64,000 nt of DNA from Candidatus Poribacteria bacterium (lineage in GTDB: Bacteria; Poribacteria; WGA-4E; WGA-3G): the NCBI GenBank assembly GCA_022821965.1, contig JAJECN010000026.1, positions 28,228-92,227 of the forward strand, given 5' to 3'. Positions 47,407 through 56,921 of this stretch are shown piece by piece. A program made the position numbers and the translations under genes. The notes beneath the pieces are model-generated. The model saw nothing but the letters and a program-made list of their open reading frames with translations, had not been told where the DNA came from and did not search any database. Each line of letters begins with the position of its first letter. The first letter of the stretch is position 1.

Positions 47407-48075
47407 GATTATTCCTTTATTCGGGTTTGAATTATGGTATTAGGGCGGTATGCTGAAAGCAGAATTTGTTTAATGCCAAGGGACGGTCAAATTTATAAGT
47501 CAATGGTTTTAAGTAGCACCCGCCGTGTTTTTATTTTTCTCCATAGTAACGTGAGTTTGAAATAAGCATCATTATGGACATTGCAAAGAATGTCCAGCAA
47601 CTTACGAACAGCGAAAACAACTGTTGTTCTCGCTGATGTATTTTCGTTTCGCTAAAAGCAAAACACCTACTGGGTTTGAACCCATGCAAACAAAAACCGC
47701 GACGGAACATCCCGTATGAGATGGAACGCGCGCGGTTACTTTTAATGACAGAAAGGTGGCTTCTGCCAATGCTGTCCTGGTGATGATGTAAATTGTTAAA
47801 AACGCTAAGTTTTGCGGGGGGGGGGGTAACTAACGTATAGTTAAAACTGAGTAGATGCCAATGCGCAGGGGACTTGGATCCCCACAATAGCGGAAGCTCG
47901 TTGGCTGGCATATTAACTTTTTCAACTGCGGTATTAATATATTGGTTTCTCACATTGGTTACCCATAGATAGATTTTGTCGTCTTTGCATTGATAGCTTA
48001 TACGTATTTCGAGAAGAAAACTCTACTGAAGCTATGAGAACTTTAGGAACTCAACAACGAATTTCCAGCCTGTAG

Positions 48076-48169
48076 GTTGGGTTGAACGGGGATCAAGTAA
48101 ACGTGCATACAAAAGAGACTTCTCAACACAAGGAAACTTCAACACACCAAATACCGCGTGAAACCCAAC
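48076..48169. repeat. GTTGGGTT/AACCCAAC inverted repeat
   Basis: Perfect 8-bp arms at 48076-48083 and 48162-48169, with GTAGGTTGGGTTGAAC on the left and GTGAAACCCAACG on the right. This arm pattern is common as a dispersed intergenic repeat in cyanobacteria and related genomes. A second stem GACTGAAA/TTTCAGTC follows at 48177-48200. Confidence 0.5.
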
Positions 48170-48215
48170 GCTTTTTGACTGAAATAACTACTTTTCAGTC
48201 AAATATATTGCTTTT

Positions 48216-48238
48216 TTACGCAATTTGCGTAAGTCCTG
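48216..48238. repeat. Solo end of the GGACTTACGCA-type element
   Basis: TTGCGTAAGTCCTG (48225-48238) matches the right end of the element at 8795-8917 over TGCGTAAGTCCT. A palindrome TTACGCAA-T-TTGCGTAA (48216-48232) lies directly over it. No opposite end was found nearby. Confidence 0.5.
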
Positions 48239-48636
48239 ATTATCAAACTTACGTTAGTTATAATAGGTTAATTTTTGTAATTATACAAGAATAATAATAA
48301 TTAAGACTATATATGACTAAAAAATTATATAAAATTTTCAGCGAAAAAGCAAATATAGAAGCTCCGCTACAAGCCTGCAGGTTCTATAAATTGGCAAAGG
48401 GTAGTTGAAACCACGTCTACTGGTTGCAATGAAGGGGAGATGTGAAAAAATTAGCCCAAGGTAGGTTTGTCGTTATGAAAAAGATAGTAGGGATATTTGA
48501 TAACTCCTTATATTTTTTAAAGTTTGGACAATTTTAAGATGGCCATAAGGTTCTGAGCGGACACATCTTTCGTAGCATAGGCTGTTGGTCTCTTGTGTCC
48601 TTCGTATATTTTGCAATTGCCACAATTATTTAAACA

Positions 48637-50814
48637 TCACCCTTTCCTCATTCGCTTTATTTTCAAAGTAAACTTTTTACTACCGAGTCGCTGTCCATCG
48701 TTGCTGAACAGTTGGATTTCCAAGGATTGGTCCCGTTCACGTACATTCTTATCTGCTGACATTGAGATAGCGATAGTTTCTGGGTTATTCTTGCCGAGTT
48801 TTGAAATTCGTGCGGGCTGCTTATAAGGCACTCCGGAGATAAAGGGCGGATCAATTCTGACCCCTACATTGCGAACCGTGCCACCACTGTTCCTAATTAT
48901 GATCCTAAGGCGACCCGTCTCGCCAGCATCAAGGGAACCGTTACCTGAAGGTTCTTCTAAAGAAACTGCTATTGAGAGTTCGGGCGGTGTTGGAGAAGAG
49001 GCAGGCAGCGAAATTATATTAAACCTGATAGCAACAAACGCACATACCGCGACGATTCCCAAAATAACGGCATAGACCCTGACTTTCTTCCAAATTTTTT
49101 TATTTCTCTCTAAGTTTCTGGCGAACTTGATGATTTGGAGGAATTCGCGTGCTTGCCGATGGTTTGGATTGCGCTTCAAGACTTCATCTGTGGCAGCTTT
49201 TGCATCGTCAAATGCCCTTATTTCGAGGTAAGATTGCGCTAAACCGTAGTGAGCCTCTACCAAGCTCGGATCTACCTTTATTACTTTTTTGAACGCGGCG
49301 GCGGCTTGATTATACTGCTTGTTGCTGAGAAAGACGAGTCCGCGCTCTAAATCTTGCTTCACATCGGATGTATCTGATGGCGGTGTACTTACTGACTTCG
49401 TCGGTGTGGGTTGAGGAGGCGTGGGGCGCGCCTGTTTTATAGCCTCTAAGAGTTGACGCGCCGACTGAGAATTAGCGTCAACCTTTAACACCGCGTTCGC
49501 TGCGTTTTCTGCGTCATCAAGTTGTCCTATTTCAAGATAGATTTCGCCCAAATTCGTGTGTGCTGCTGTGAAATCTGGATCCAAATCTATCGCCTTTTTG
49601 AACTCCGCGATTGCTTCTGTAAGCATTTTTGCGTCTCGATAAGCGGTGCCGAGTTCATAGTGTGTTTCCTGACTTGATTTTGCAGCGGGTTGTTGGTCTA
49701 CAGGTTGCTCCGGTTCTGGGGGTGTCGTAGTCTCTGTCTCAGGAGGTGTGAAGCTTGGATCGATGGCTTCTAAAAGAGAGTGTGCGGGTTGATAACTCGC
49801 ATCCAATTGCAGTGCCTCTCTCGCCGCTTCTCTCGCCTTTCCAAGTTCCTGCTGCCCAAGGTAAGCCAGAGCGAGAGCATGATGTGCTGCTGTATAGGTG
49901 CTATCAAGGGCTATTGTTTTCTGCAGTGCCTCCACCGCACGGGGATACGTTTCCATTTTGAGATAGGTTAACCCCAAGTTATAATGTGCAGTGGTAAAAT
50001 CGGAGTCGAGGGTTATAGCGTTCTGAAAGGCTGGAACAGCTTCACTATAACGTTCATCGTTGAGGTAAGTGGTCCCTCTGTTGTAGTGTTCCTGTTTTAT
50101 CGCATTTGCGAGTTCATGCGCGGCTTGATAATTGGGATCGAGTCTTAGCGTTTCTGTGACAGCGTATGTTGCCGCTTCCAAATTGCCCGATTCTCGGTGT
50201 GCGCGGGCAAGATTGTAGTGTGCGCGTTTGAGATTCGGTGCGATGGCTATAGCACGTTCAAGATGCGGGACCGCTTTATCAGGGTGTCCTTGTTCAACGT
50301 AAGCATAACCGAGGTTGTAGTGGGCATCGACAAGGTCGGCATCTAAGGCTATCGCGTTTTGTAATGCGTCGATTGCCTCCTGATACGCCTTCAGTCCAAT
50401 ATAAGCGGCACCGAGATGCGCATGGATATGCTTATTTTCAGTGTCGGAAACCTCCGCGCTGCGTCCTAAATCGGCATCAAGGGTTAAGGCTTTCTGGAAT
50501 GTCGGAACGGCTTCAGTGTAGCGTCCGGCATCCAGATGTTGTCTGCCCCTGTTGTAGTATGCTTGTGTTATAGTGTCGCACAACAGCATCGCGGGTTGGT
50601 GCGTAGCATCAAGTTTTAACGCTTCTGTGACGGCTGTGTTTGCTTTCTCTAATTCGTCCTGTTCGAGGTAGGCGCGACAGAGCGCACAGTGCGCACCTAT
50701 GAAATTCGCATCCAGTTTTATGGCTGCTTCAAATTCAGGGACGGCTCTGTTGTATTGTCCTGCTTCCAGATAAGCAATACCGAGGTTATAGTGTGCTTCT
50801 TTTATAGCGTCCAT
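48637..50814 (-). CDS. TPR-repeat protein with membrane segment and beta-sandwich tail
   Basis: A 725-residue protein. From residue 1 to about 560 are tetratricopeptide repeats with the canonical HYNLGxAYxExGxxxxAV form, with a Pro/Thr-rich linker near 370. A hydrophobic segment around 578-600 (VYAVILGIVAVCAFVAI) would anchor the repeats in the cytoplasm. The last 110 residues look like a beta-sandwich (LSIAVSLEEP, GETGRLRIIIRNSGG, LEIQLFSND), similar to CARDB-like or surface domains. A scaffold role is likely. It has its own promoter, divergent from the DUF6785 gene. Confidence 0.85.
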   Translation of the reverse strand: MDAIKEAHYNLGIAYLEAGQYNRAVPEFEAAIKLDANFIGAHCALCRAYLEQDELEKANTAVTEALKLDATHQPAMLLCDTITQAYYNRGRQHLDAGRYTEAVPTFQKALTLDADLGRSAEVSDTENKHIHAHLGAAYIGLKAYQEAIDALQNAIALDADLVDAHYNLGYAYVEQGHPDKAVPHLERAIAIAPNLKRAHYNLARAHRESGNLEAATYAVTETLRLDPNYQAAHELANAIKQEHYNRGTTYLNDERYSEAVPAFQNAITLDSDFTTAHYNLGLTYLKMETYPRAVEALQKTIALDSTYTAAHHALALAYLGQQELGKAREAAREALQLDASYQPAHSLLEAIDPSFTPPETETTTPPEPEQPVDQQPAAKSSQETHYELGTAYRDAKMLTEAIAEFKKAIDLDPDFTAAHTNLGEIYLEIGQLDDAENAANAVLKVDANSQSARQLLEAIKQARPTPPQPTPTKSVSTPPSDTSDVKQDLERGLVFLSNKQYNQAAAAFKKVIKVDPSLVEAHYGLAQSYLEIRAFDDAKAATDEVLKRNPNHRQAREFLQIIKFARNLERNKKIWKKVRVYAVILGIVAVCAFVAIRFNIISLPASSPTPPELSIAVSLEEPSGNGSLDAGETGRLRIIIRNSGGTVRNVGVRIDPPFISGVPYKQPARISKLGKNNPETIAISMSADKNVRERDQSLEIQLFSNDGQRLGSKKFTLKIKRMRKG

Positions 50815-50854
50815 TTACTTGAAAAAGGTTATTTTAGCATTAATTTTTAGGGTT

Positions 50855-50883
50855 ATTTTATCAGATTTGCTTTAATTTTGCAA
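50855..50883 (-). promoter_or_regulatory. Promoter of the TPR gene
   Basis: On the minus strand TTGCAA and TAAAAT with a 17-bp spacer, 41 bp before the start. Confidence 0.5.
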
Positions 50884-50892
50884 ACAAAAATC

Positions 50893-50921
50893 TTGAGCGA
50901 GGTTCGGTTCTGCTGTATAAT
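50893..50921 (+). promoter_or_regulatory. Promoter of the second DUF6785 gene
   Basis: TTGAGC and TATAAT with a 17-bp spacer, 51 bp before the ATG; its -35 is 9 bp from the -35 of the divergent TPR promoter. Confidence 0.6.
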
Positions 50922-50972
50922 AGCATCGAGAGTTTATAGGTAAAACAACGCACGCCTCGACTGGAAATCTCT

Positions 50973-52883
50973 ATGCTCCAACACTCGCCTCCCCTCTCTA
51001 CGTCTGTTTCTCACCGGAGAATCCGTTGGCGGATTATTTGGATTGGACTTGTACTCATTCCCTTCAATAACTATTGGGTCTTTGCATCGCTGCGTTGGGA
51101 TCAGGGGTTCCCGACGACGATGTCCCTCTTTTTCAACACCATCTTCGCACTTACCCTCCTGATAGCCCTCAATACATTTCTCCATCGATTGGCACCGCGC
51201 GCTGTACTCACCCAAGGTGAATTGCTGACGCTCTATGCAATGCTATCTGTGGCATCTGCTATCTGCGGACATGACTTGTTTGAAGTTATTATTACAAATA
51301 TTGCCACAGTTGGTTGGCTGGCAACAGAAGAGAATGAGTGGAGTACACTTTTTCACCGCTATCTCCCAGAGTGGCTCGCCTTGACCGATAAGAACCGCTT
51401 AACAGTGTATTTCACCGGGGAATCCAGTCTTTATTTACGTCCACATCTCCAGTTGTGGTGGCAACCTGTGCTGGCGTGGAGTGGCTTTATTATCGTTCTG
51501 CTTTCCACGACGTTTTGCATCAATGTTATGCTGCGGAAGCAGTGGATTGAGGTGGAACGGCTCAGTTATCCGATTATTGAGTTGCCGTACCAGATGACAA
51601 CGACGCGTTTCTTTCGCTCAAAACCGTTGTGGATAGGCATCATCCTTGCGGGTGGGATAGATGTGGTTAATGGACTCCATTTCCTCTATCCAAACTTCCC
51701 TGGACTTGGTGGGGAGTTCTATGATTTGCGTCCATGGTTTACAACAAAACCGTGGAACGCGATTGGTTGGACCCCGGTTGTCCTCTTTCCTTTCGTTATC
51801 GGGATGGCATATTTTATTCCGCTCGACCTTTCGTTTACATTCTGGTTTTTCTATGTTTTCTGGAAGTTTGAAATGATCTTCGGTAGTATTGCTGGCTTGC
51901 AGCGAATTCCGGGATTTCCGTTCATTTTCGACCAGTCATTTGGGGTTTGTGTCGGTGTATTGGGCATGACATTGTGGAGTGCACGGAAACATTTACGAAA
52001 TGTGTTTACACAAGCGTGGCGTGCGAACAGAGAAACGACATCAAACGAACCGATATCCTATCGCACGGCGGTGATAGGACTAATCGGTGGGTTTCTACTG
52101 CTGACAGGTTTTTGGTGGGTGGCGGGGATGTCTTTCTGGGTAGCGGTACTCGTTTTCGTTATCCATTTGACGACGGTGACGGTGATTACCCGTGTCCGTG
52201 CTGAATTGGGTCCACCGATTCATGACTTACGATCTATGGGACCTGATGTCTTACTCCCGAAAATGTTTGGGATGCGCAGACTCGGAGGGCAGAATCTGGC
52301 ACTCTTTTCACTTGTGTTCTGCTTCAATCGTGCTTATCGCGGGAATACAATGCCGCATCAATTAGAGGGCTTAAAATTGGCGGAACGCTCCCGCAGTTCT
52401 TCACGACGGATGGCTATAGCGATGCTCCTCGCAATGGTGTTGAGTCCCTTTGCTGCCTTTTGGGGCGCGCTGCATCTCGGTTATGAGAGTGGAGCGATCG
52501 AAGTCTGGTCGGGTTCTGTGTTTAACCGCACCCAGAATTGGCTAACGAATCCGATGCCTGTTAACATACCGTCTTTGATTGCTATGATTTTCGGACTTCT
52601 GTTTGCATTTGGTCTTACCTTAATCCGACTCCGCTTTTTCTGGTGGCCCCTATATCCGATTGGGTATGCCATCTCTGGGACATGGGCGGTAAACTTCTTC
52701 TGGTTTTCGGTCTTTGTCAGTTATTTCATCAAGTTAGCGATTCTGCGTTTCGGTGGCGTGCGGACGTTTCGGCGGGTTGCGCCTTTCTTTCTGGGGCTGA
52801 TTTTAGGGGAATTCTTGGTTGGGAGTGTCTGGGGACTTCTCGGTATTTTCCTGCAAAAGCCGATGTATCGCTTTATTTGGTAA
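50973..52883 (+). CDS. Polytopic membrane protein, DUF6785/DUF6784 type (paralogue)
   Basis: A 636-residue paralogue of the protein at 23270, with the same blocks: LTQGELLTLYAMLSVASAI, TEENEWSTLFHRYLPEWL, RVRAELGPPIHDLRSMGPD, NTMPHQLEGLKLAERS, and at the end WWPLYPIGYAISG and GGVRTFRRVAPFFLGLILGE. About a dozen hydrophobic segments. Unknown transport or enzymatic role. Unlike the first copy it has a strong promoter of its own and stands alone. Confidence 0.75.
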   Translation: MLQHSPPLSTSVSHRRIRWRIIWIGLVLIPFNNYWVFASLRWDQGFPTTMSLFFNTIFALTLLIALNTFLHRLAPRAVLTQGELLTLYAMLSVASAICGHDLFEVIITNIATVGWLATEENEWSTLFHRYLPEWLALTDKNRLTVYFTGESSLYLRPHLQLWWQPVLAWSGFIIVLLSTTFCINVMLRKQWIEVERLSYPIIELPYQMTTTRFFRSKPLWIGIILAGGIDVVNGLHFLYPNFPGLGGEFYDLRPWFTTKPWNAIGWTPVVLFPFVIGMAYFIPLDLSFTFWFFYVFWKFEMIFGSIAGLQRIPGFPFIFDQSFGVCVGVLGMTLWSARKHLRNVFTQAWRANRETTSNEPISYRTAVIGLIGGFLLLTGFWWVAGMSFWVAVLVFVIHLTTVTVITRVRAELGPPIHDLRSMGPDVLLPKMFGMRRLGGQNLALFSLVFCFNRAYRGNTMPHQLEGLKLAERSRSSSRRMAIAMLLAMVLSPFAAFWGALHLGYESGAIEVWSGSVFNRTQNWLTNPMPVNIPSLIAMIFGLLFAFGLTLIRLRFFWWPLYPIGYAISGTWAVNFFWFSVFVSYFIKLAILRFGGVRTFRRVAPFFLGLILGEFLVGSVWGLLGIFLQKPMYRFIW

Positions 52884-52908
52884 GAAAGCCGCATCTATCG
52901 TTTTTCGC

Positions 52909-52937
52909 TTGACAAAGATGCGTGAACCTCTTAGAAT
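52909..52937 (+). promoter_or_regulatory. Promoter of the tyrA-cmk-plsC operon
   Basis: TTGACA and TAGAAT with a 17-bp spacer, 69 bp before tyrA. Confidence 0.6.
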
Positions 52938-53006
52938 ATATTGAGGTTTTTTTCTATCCAGATATGCCGAGATACGTTCGCAGAGTGAAGGTTTCCGAGA
53001 CTTGTT

Positions 53007-53915
53007 ATGGAACAAATACAACAACTTCGTCGAATTACAATATGGGGTGTCGGATTAATCGGCGGTTCGCTTGGGCTTGCACTCAAAAAGAACGGATTTC
53101 AGGGACAACGCGTCGGGTTAGGACGTAACATCGGCAGACTTGAGAAGGCACTTCAACACGATGCAGTTGATACCGTTACCACAGAGGTAACAGAAGGGTT
53201 ACGCGGGAGCGACCTTGTTGTCCTATGTACACCTGTTGAACTTGTGCCAGTCTTGGTACAGCGTATCGTTGAATTTGTTGACACACAACAGCACCGTCCG
53301 GTGTTGACGGATGTGGGCAGCACGAAATCGGTGTTGGTAAACACAATTGAGGCACAGTTGTCGGAACGCGGTTCGGACGCTGTTTCTTTTGTCGGTGCAC
53401 ATCCGATGGCAGGCTCACATGAAACCGGTGTTGACGCAGCACTCGCGACGCTTTTTGAAAACGCGACATGTATTTTGACCCCCACAAAAAATACCGACGC
53501 GAATTCTCTACGGTTGGTTAAGGATCTCTGGGAATTTGTCGGGGCAGTGCCACATATCCTCTCACCCGAAACCCATGATCTACTCATCGGTGCTGCAAGC
53601 CATCTCCCACATCTCATTGCGAGTCTCCTCGCGAACACTGTTGCCAATGTCGAAACGGAAGGGACAAAGGCGTTGGACTTTACCGCAACCGGTTTTCGAG
53701 ATTCCACCCGGATCGCTGCGGGGTCACCCGACTTATGGACCGGTATTTTTACACAAAATAGCGATGTCCTTTTATCACTCATTGATGACATCGTTGACAA
53801 CTTAACCGAATTCAAAACCTTGCTTCAGACGGATAATCTTGCTGAAATTGAGCGTGTGCTTCTCGAAGCGCAGGTTATCGTCCAAAAGCGGAGGGAAGCA
53901 TTAGGAGGCGCATGA
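53007..53915 (+). CDS. tyrA: Prephenate dehydrogenase
   Basis: A 302-residue protein of the TyrA/arogenate dehydrogenase family. The Rossmann motif GVGLIGGSLGLALKK is at the start; LVVLCTPVE, VLTDVGSTKS and FVGAHPMAGSHETG are signature blocks, the last with the substrate-binding His. It makes 4-hydroxyphenylpyruvate from prephenate with NAD(P)+. No chorismate mutase domain. Its stop overlaps the cmk ATG by four bases, so both are coupled. Confidence 0.92.
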   Translation: MEQIQQLRRITIWGVGLIGGSLGLALKKNGFQGQRVGLGRNIGRLEKALQHDAVDTVTTEVTEGLRGSDLVVLCTPVELVPVLVQRIVEFVDTQQHRPVLTDVGSTKSVLVNTIEAQLSERGSDAVSFVGAHPMAGSHETGVDAALATLFENATCILTPTKNTDANSLRLVKDLWEFVGAVPHILSPETHDLLIGAASHLPHLIASLLANTVANVETEGTKALDFTATGFRDSTRIAAGSPDLWTGIFTQNSDVLLSLIDDIVDNLTEFKTLLQTDNLAEIERVLLEAQVIVQKRREALGGA

Positions 53916-54589
53916 AAACAACAGGATCTCAGGTGACGATTGCGATGGATGGACCCGCCGGGTCTGGAAAGAGCACGGTGGCTCGACGCATCGCAGAAAA
54001 ACTCGGCTTGCTTTATCTCGATTCCGGCGCGATGTATCGAGCGGTGACGCTGTTGGCGATACAGGAAGGGCTTGAAGCGAATAGTCCCAAACTCATCGAC
54101 CGTGTCAAGGCGTGTCATATTGCATTCACGGATAATGGCAAGACGATTTTACTCAATGCGGAGAATGTATCTGTTCAGATCCGTACACCAGCCGTTAACA
54201 GACGGGTCGCGGATGTCGCAAAAATCCCCGAGATTCGCCGTGAAATTGTGGAACATCAACAACGAATCGGCGCAGAAGGCAACATTGTTGCTGAAGGTAG
54301 AGATTTAACAACCATTGTTTTTCCCAATGCCGATTTTAAATTCTACCTTGATGCGTCCGTAACAGAACGGGCGAAGCGTAGACTTGCCGAACTCAAAACA
54401 CAAAATGTAGACGCAACATTAGCAGCGGTTGAAGCGGAGATTCGCGCTCGCGATGAAAAGGATACAACCCGAGAACACAGTCCATTGCGTACCGCTGACG
54501 ATGCAATTGTTATTGATACAACCTGTAAAACCGTTGAGGAAGTGGTGGATTTTATTGTCGAACATATCTATGGAAGTGAGGCGTGTTAG
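53912..54589 (+). CDS. cmk: Cytidylate kinase
   Basis: A 225-residue CMP kinase. P-loop IAMDGPAGSGKSTVARRIAE, then YLDSGAMYRAVT with the CMP-binding residues, VAEGRDLTTIVFPNADFKFYL and DEKDTTREHSPL near the end, all characteristic. It makes CDP and dCDP for nucleic-acid and lipid synthesis. ATGA overlap with tyrA; the acyltransferase follows and overlaps its last codons. The cmk-plsC pairing with tyrA is known from other bacteria and fits a growth operon. Confidence 0.94.
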   Translation: MKTTGSQVTIAMDGPAGSGKSTVARRIAEKLGLLYLDSGAMYRAVTLLAIQEGLEANSPKLIDRVKACHIAFTDNGKTILLNAENVSVQIRTPAVNRRVADVAKIPEIRREIVEHQQRIGAEGNIVAEGRDLTTIVFPNADFKFYLDASVTERAKRRLAELKTQNVDATLAAVEAEIRARDEKDTTREHSPLRTADDAIVIDTTCKTVEEVVDFIVEHIYGSEAC

Positions 54590-55247
54590 CCGTAAAGTTA
54601 TGTGGTATACCAATAATCAGTTCTGGACATCCCGTGCGCTCTACCGATGGGGACATCGACTCACAAATCTTTTCTGTAAAACGATGGGACAGCTTGAAGC
54701 ACGCGACGTTCATCGTATTCCAAGAGAAGGTGGGGTTTTACTCGTTTCAAATCACGTTAGCTTCCTTGATCCGGTTATCGTCGGTTCCGCTGCGAACCGT
54801 GAGATTCATTATATGGCGCGGAGTAATGCATTCGACATTCCGGGTTTAGGGAAACTCATCGCAGCGTATAATGCCTATCCTGTAAACAGGGGAGCCCCTG
54901 ACTTAGGCGCATTGCGACGGACTATTTCGCTTTTGCAAGCGGGGCACGCTGTGCTTATATTTCCTGAAGGGACCCGTAGCGTTGATGGCACGTTGGGGAA
55001 AGCACGGGACGGTGCCTGCTTTATTGCACACCGGGCAGGAGTACCGACGATCCCTGTTTTCCACAGCGGCGCGGAACGGATGTTACCACGTAACAGTAAG
55101 CGGCTACGCCGAGCAAAATTGACTGTCACCTTTGGAAACCCGCTTGAACTCGCTACCGAGGGATTTGAGACGAAGCGTGAAATGTATCAACACATGGGCA
55201 ATCAGATGATGGAAGCGATTGCAGACTTGCGGGATAACCTAACGTGA
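54570..55247 (+). CDS. plsC: 1-acyl-sn-glycerol-3-phosphate acyltransferase
   Basis: A 225-residue PlsC-type acyltransferase. The HX4D motif is NHVSFLD, FPEGTRS is the glycerol-phosphate motif and VPTIPVFHSG the later block. It adds the second acyl chain to make phosphatidate at the inner membrane. The frame is open upstream into cmk, so the start is uncertain: ATG 54570 overlaps the cmk end by 20 bases, and ATG 54600 follows it; neither has a clear ribosome site, and coupling from cmk is likely. Confidence 0.88.
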   Translation: MEVRRVSRKVMWYTNNQFWTSRALYRWGHRLTNLFCKTMGQLEARDVHRIPREGGVLLVSNHVSFLDPVIVGSAANREIHYMARSNAFDIPGLGKLIAAYNAYPVNRGAPDLGALRRTISLLQAGHAVLIFPEGTRSVDGTLGKARDGACFIAHRAGVPTIPVFHSGAERMLPRNSKRLRRAKLTVTFGNPLELATEGFETKREMYQHMGNQMMEAIADLRDNLT

Positions 55248-55267
55248 GTTCGATAAAAGGTCTCTAC

Positions 55268-56362
55268 TCAGTTACTCGGATTTGCCAGAATCAGTAAGAC
55301 ATCACCCTCTTGTACTTGATAGGTTTTGCCTTCGGCTCTCAGCAACCCTTTACTTCGTGCTTGCGGATAACTACCACATTCTATCAAGTCAGCCCAGTTA
55401 ATTGTTTCCGAACGGATGAAGCCTTTTTCAAAGTCGGTATGGACACGACCGGCTGCTTCAACGGCACTTTGTCCCTCTTGCAGCGTCCATGCCCGTGTCT
55501 CAACTGGACCGGTTGTAAAGAATGTCAGCAGTCCCAATAACTGGTACGAAGTCTGGATAAACCGTTCTACAGCGGATTCCTCTAACCCCATCTCCTCCAT
55601 AAAAATCTCGGTATCCGTTTCATCGAGTTGCGACAGTTCCATTTCTAACTGTGCAGCGAGTACAATAACCGCTGTATGTGGCTCTGCTTCATATTTGGTG
55701 AAACGTTTGTGAATCTCGTCAGCCGCCTCCAGTTGTGTTTCACCGATATTGCAGACTAACAGCACCGGTTTCTGGGTCAAAAACCCGTAACCCCGTATCA
55801 CCTTTTCTTCATTGGTAGATAGATTGAGGATGCGAAGTGGTTTGCCCTTTTCTAAGGTTTGTTGACACATCTCCAAAAGCCGAATTTCGCTTTGCTGTTC
55901 TGGCAGTTTCTGATTTTGAAATTGCTTACGGAGTCGGGTAAGTCTACCTTCAACGATCTGTAGATCTGCGAGTGCAAACTCAAGGGCAATGCTTTCGATA
56001 TCCCGTTCTGCGTCAACACTTCCATCGACATGCGGAACCGCCTCATCTTCAAAAAGCCTGACGACATGCACAAGTGCGTCTACTGTGCGGAGTTCTGCGA
56101 GCATCCCTGCTTCTAACTCCTCCTGTTCCACATCCGATCTGGTCACCCCGGCGACATCTACATAATCAATCGTTGCTGGGGTCATTTTAGGGGATTCAAA
56201 AACCTTTGCTAACTGTTGCAAACGTTCGTCTGGAACGTTAGCCGTACTGAGGTTTATTTGTCCGCGGCTGGTGTAGCCCCCAACTTCTGCATTGGACTGT
56301 GCTAAGGTGTTAAACACCGTCGTTTTTCCAACTTGTGGTCTGCCTACAATGCCTATTTTCAT
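55268..56362 (-). CDS. ychF: YchF/OLA1-type redox-regulated ATPase
   Basis: A 364-residue Obg-superfamily protein. The G1 loop is [14 protein letters not shown] and the switch region is IDYVDVAGV; the G4 position does not read NKxD, in keeping with ATP preference. The C-terminal TGS domain has [32 protein letters not shown] and [15 protein letters not shown]. YchF binds ribosomes and takes part in stress responses. G1 has Gln in place of the usual Asn. Convergent with plsC. Confidence 0.9.
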   Translation of the reverse strand: MKIGIVGRPQVGKTTVFNTLAQSNAEVGGYTSRGQINLSTANVPDERLQQLAKVFESPKMTPATIDYVDVAGVTRSDVEQEELEAGMLAELRTVDALVHVVRLFEDEAVPHVDGSVDAERDIESIALEFALADLQIVEGRLTRLRKQFQNQKLPEQQSEIRLLEMCQQTLEKGKPLRILNLSTNEEKVIRGYGFLTQKPVLLVCNIGETQLEAADEIHKRFTKYEAEPHTAVIVLAAQLEMELSQLDETDTEIFMEEMGLEESAVERFIQTSYQLLGLLTFFTTGPVETRAWTLQEGQSAVEAAGRVHTDFEKGFIRSETINWADLIECGSYPQARSKGLLRAEGKTYQVQEGDVLLILANPSN

Positions 56363-56428
56363 CTTTCTATGAACCTATTTTGTTTCCCTGGCGAAGGTTC
56401 TAACCTTACGGGTACTATAGAAAATCTC

Positions 56429-56457
56429 TTGACAATATCCGTGCAAGGTGTTAGGAT
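56429..56457 (+). promoter_or_regulatory. Promoter of the 56498 gene
   Basis: TTGACA and TAGGAT with a 17-bp spacer, 40 bp before the ATG at 56498. Confidence 0.6.
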
Positions 56458-56497
56458 AAGACGTAACTATAGAATCCAACGCAGAGGTAAATTGAAC

Positions 56498-56887
56498 ATG
56501 ACTGACCAGAGGAAAACATGGAAACGGCACATCGTTAAAAGTTTAACTATTCTCTTAATCTTTATGGTATGCCTTGCAGTTTTACAGTGGTTTATCATCA
56601 GAGAATTATTTAGTTTTGGTGCAGACATGGTAAAGGACGCGCTAATTCAACAAGCCCCTGAAGGTGTAGATCGGTATAACATTGAAGCTACATTTGATCG
56701 CGTCAAAACTGCTGGAATGCAGCTGCCGTTCAGTTTTCTTACAGGAAGGATCAGTCTCCGTAAAATCAGAGCCGTTGGTAGGTATGCAATAGAAGCGAAC
56801 GATGATGGATCTTGGGACGCTGATGAGATTAACACACTCCTACGGATGATGGATGCCTCTGTCGGAGTTAAAGGAGGAATCGAGTGA
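56498..56887 (+). CDS. Hypothetical single-pass membrane protein, 129 aa
   Basis: Not recognised. The chosen ATG has AGAGG ten bases upstream and lies just after a strong promoter; the longer frame covers that promoter. A basic N-terminus (RKTWKRHIVK) precedes one hydrophobic segment (SLTILLIFMVCLAVLQWFII), so the rest is probably periplasmic. The C-terminal part is mixed and ends with short acidic turns. It lies 35 bp before the methyltransferase gene and probably shares its transcript. Confidence 0.6.
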   Translation: MTDQRKTWKRHIVKSLTILLIFMVCLAVLQWFIIRELFSFGADMVKDALIQQAPEGVDRYNIEATFDRVKTAGMQLPFSFLTGRISLRKIRAVGRYAIEANDDGSWDADEINTLLRMMDASVGVKGGIE

Positions 56888-56921
56888 CTTGCATGATTGA
56901 TTTGCAAGGGATGCTTAAACA

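Larger units (their letters stand above)
47407..48636. other. Long repeat-rich stretch without a convincing gene
   Basis: About 1.2 kb. A run of 11 G lies at 47816-47826. AACCGCG/CGCGGTT (47695-47701 and 47731-47737) forms a 7-bp hairpin followed on the minus strand by TTTTTG, a possible terminator. TGGGTTTGAACCCA (47671-47684) is a palindrome. A TIR-like end lies at 48225-48238. A minus-strand frame of 140 codons across the G-run has no ribosome site or family features and is not called. Confidence 0.45.

Noticed and set aside
47671..47684. TGGGTTTGAACCCA as a tRNA T-arm
   Set aside because: The loop lacks TTCRA and no acceptor, D or anticodon arm fits around it.
47531..47953. 140-codon minus-strand frame
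   Set aside because: It crosses the G11 run, has no ribosome site or family features and composition unlike the real genes here.
48082..48294. 70-codon plus-strand frame
   Set aside because: It runs across inverted repeats and the solo TIR; no ribosome site.
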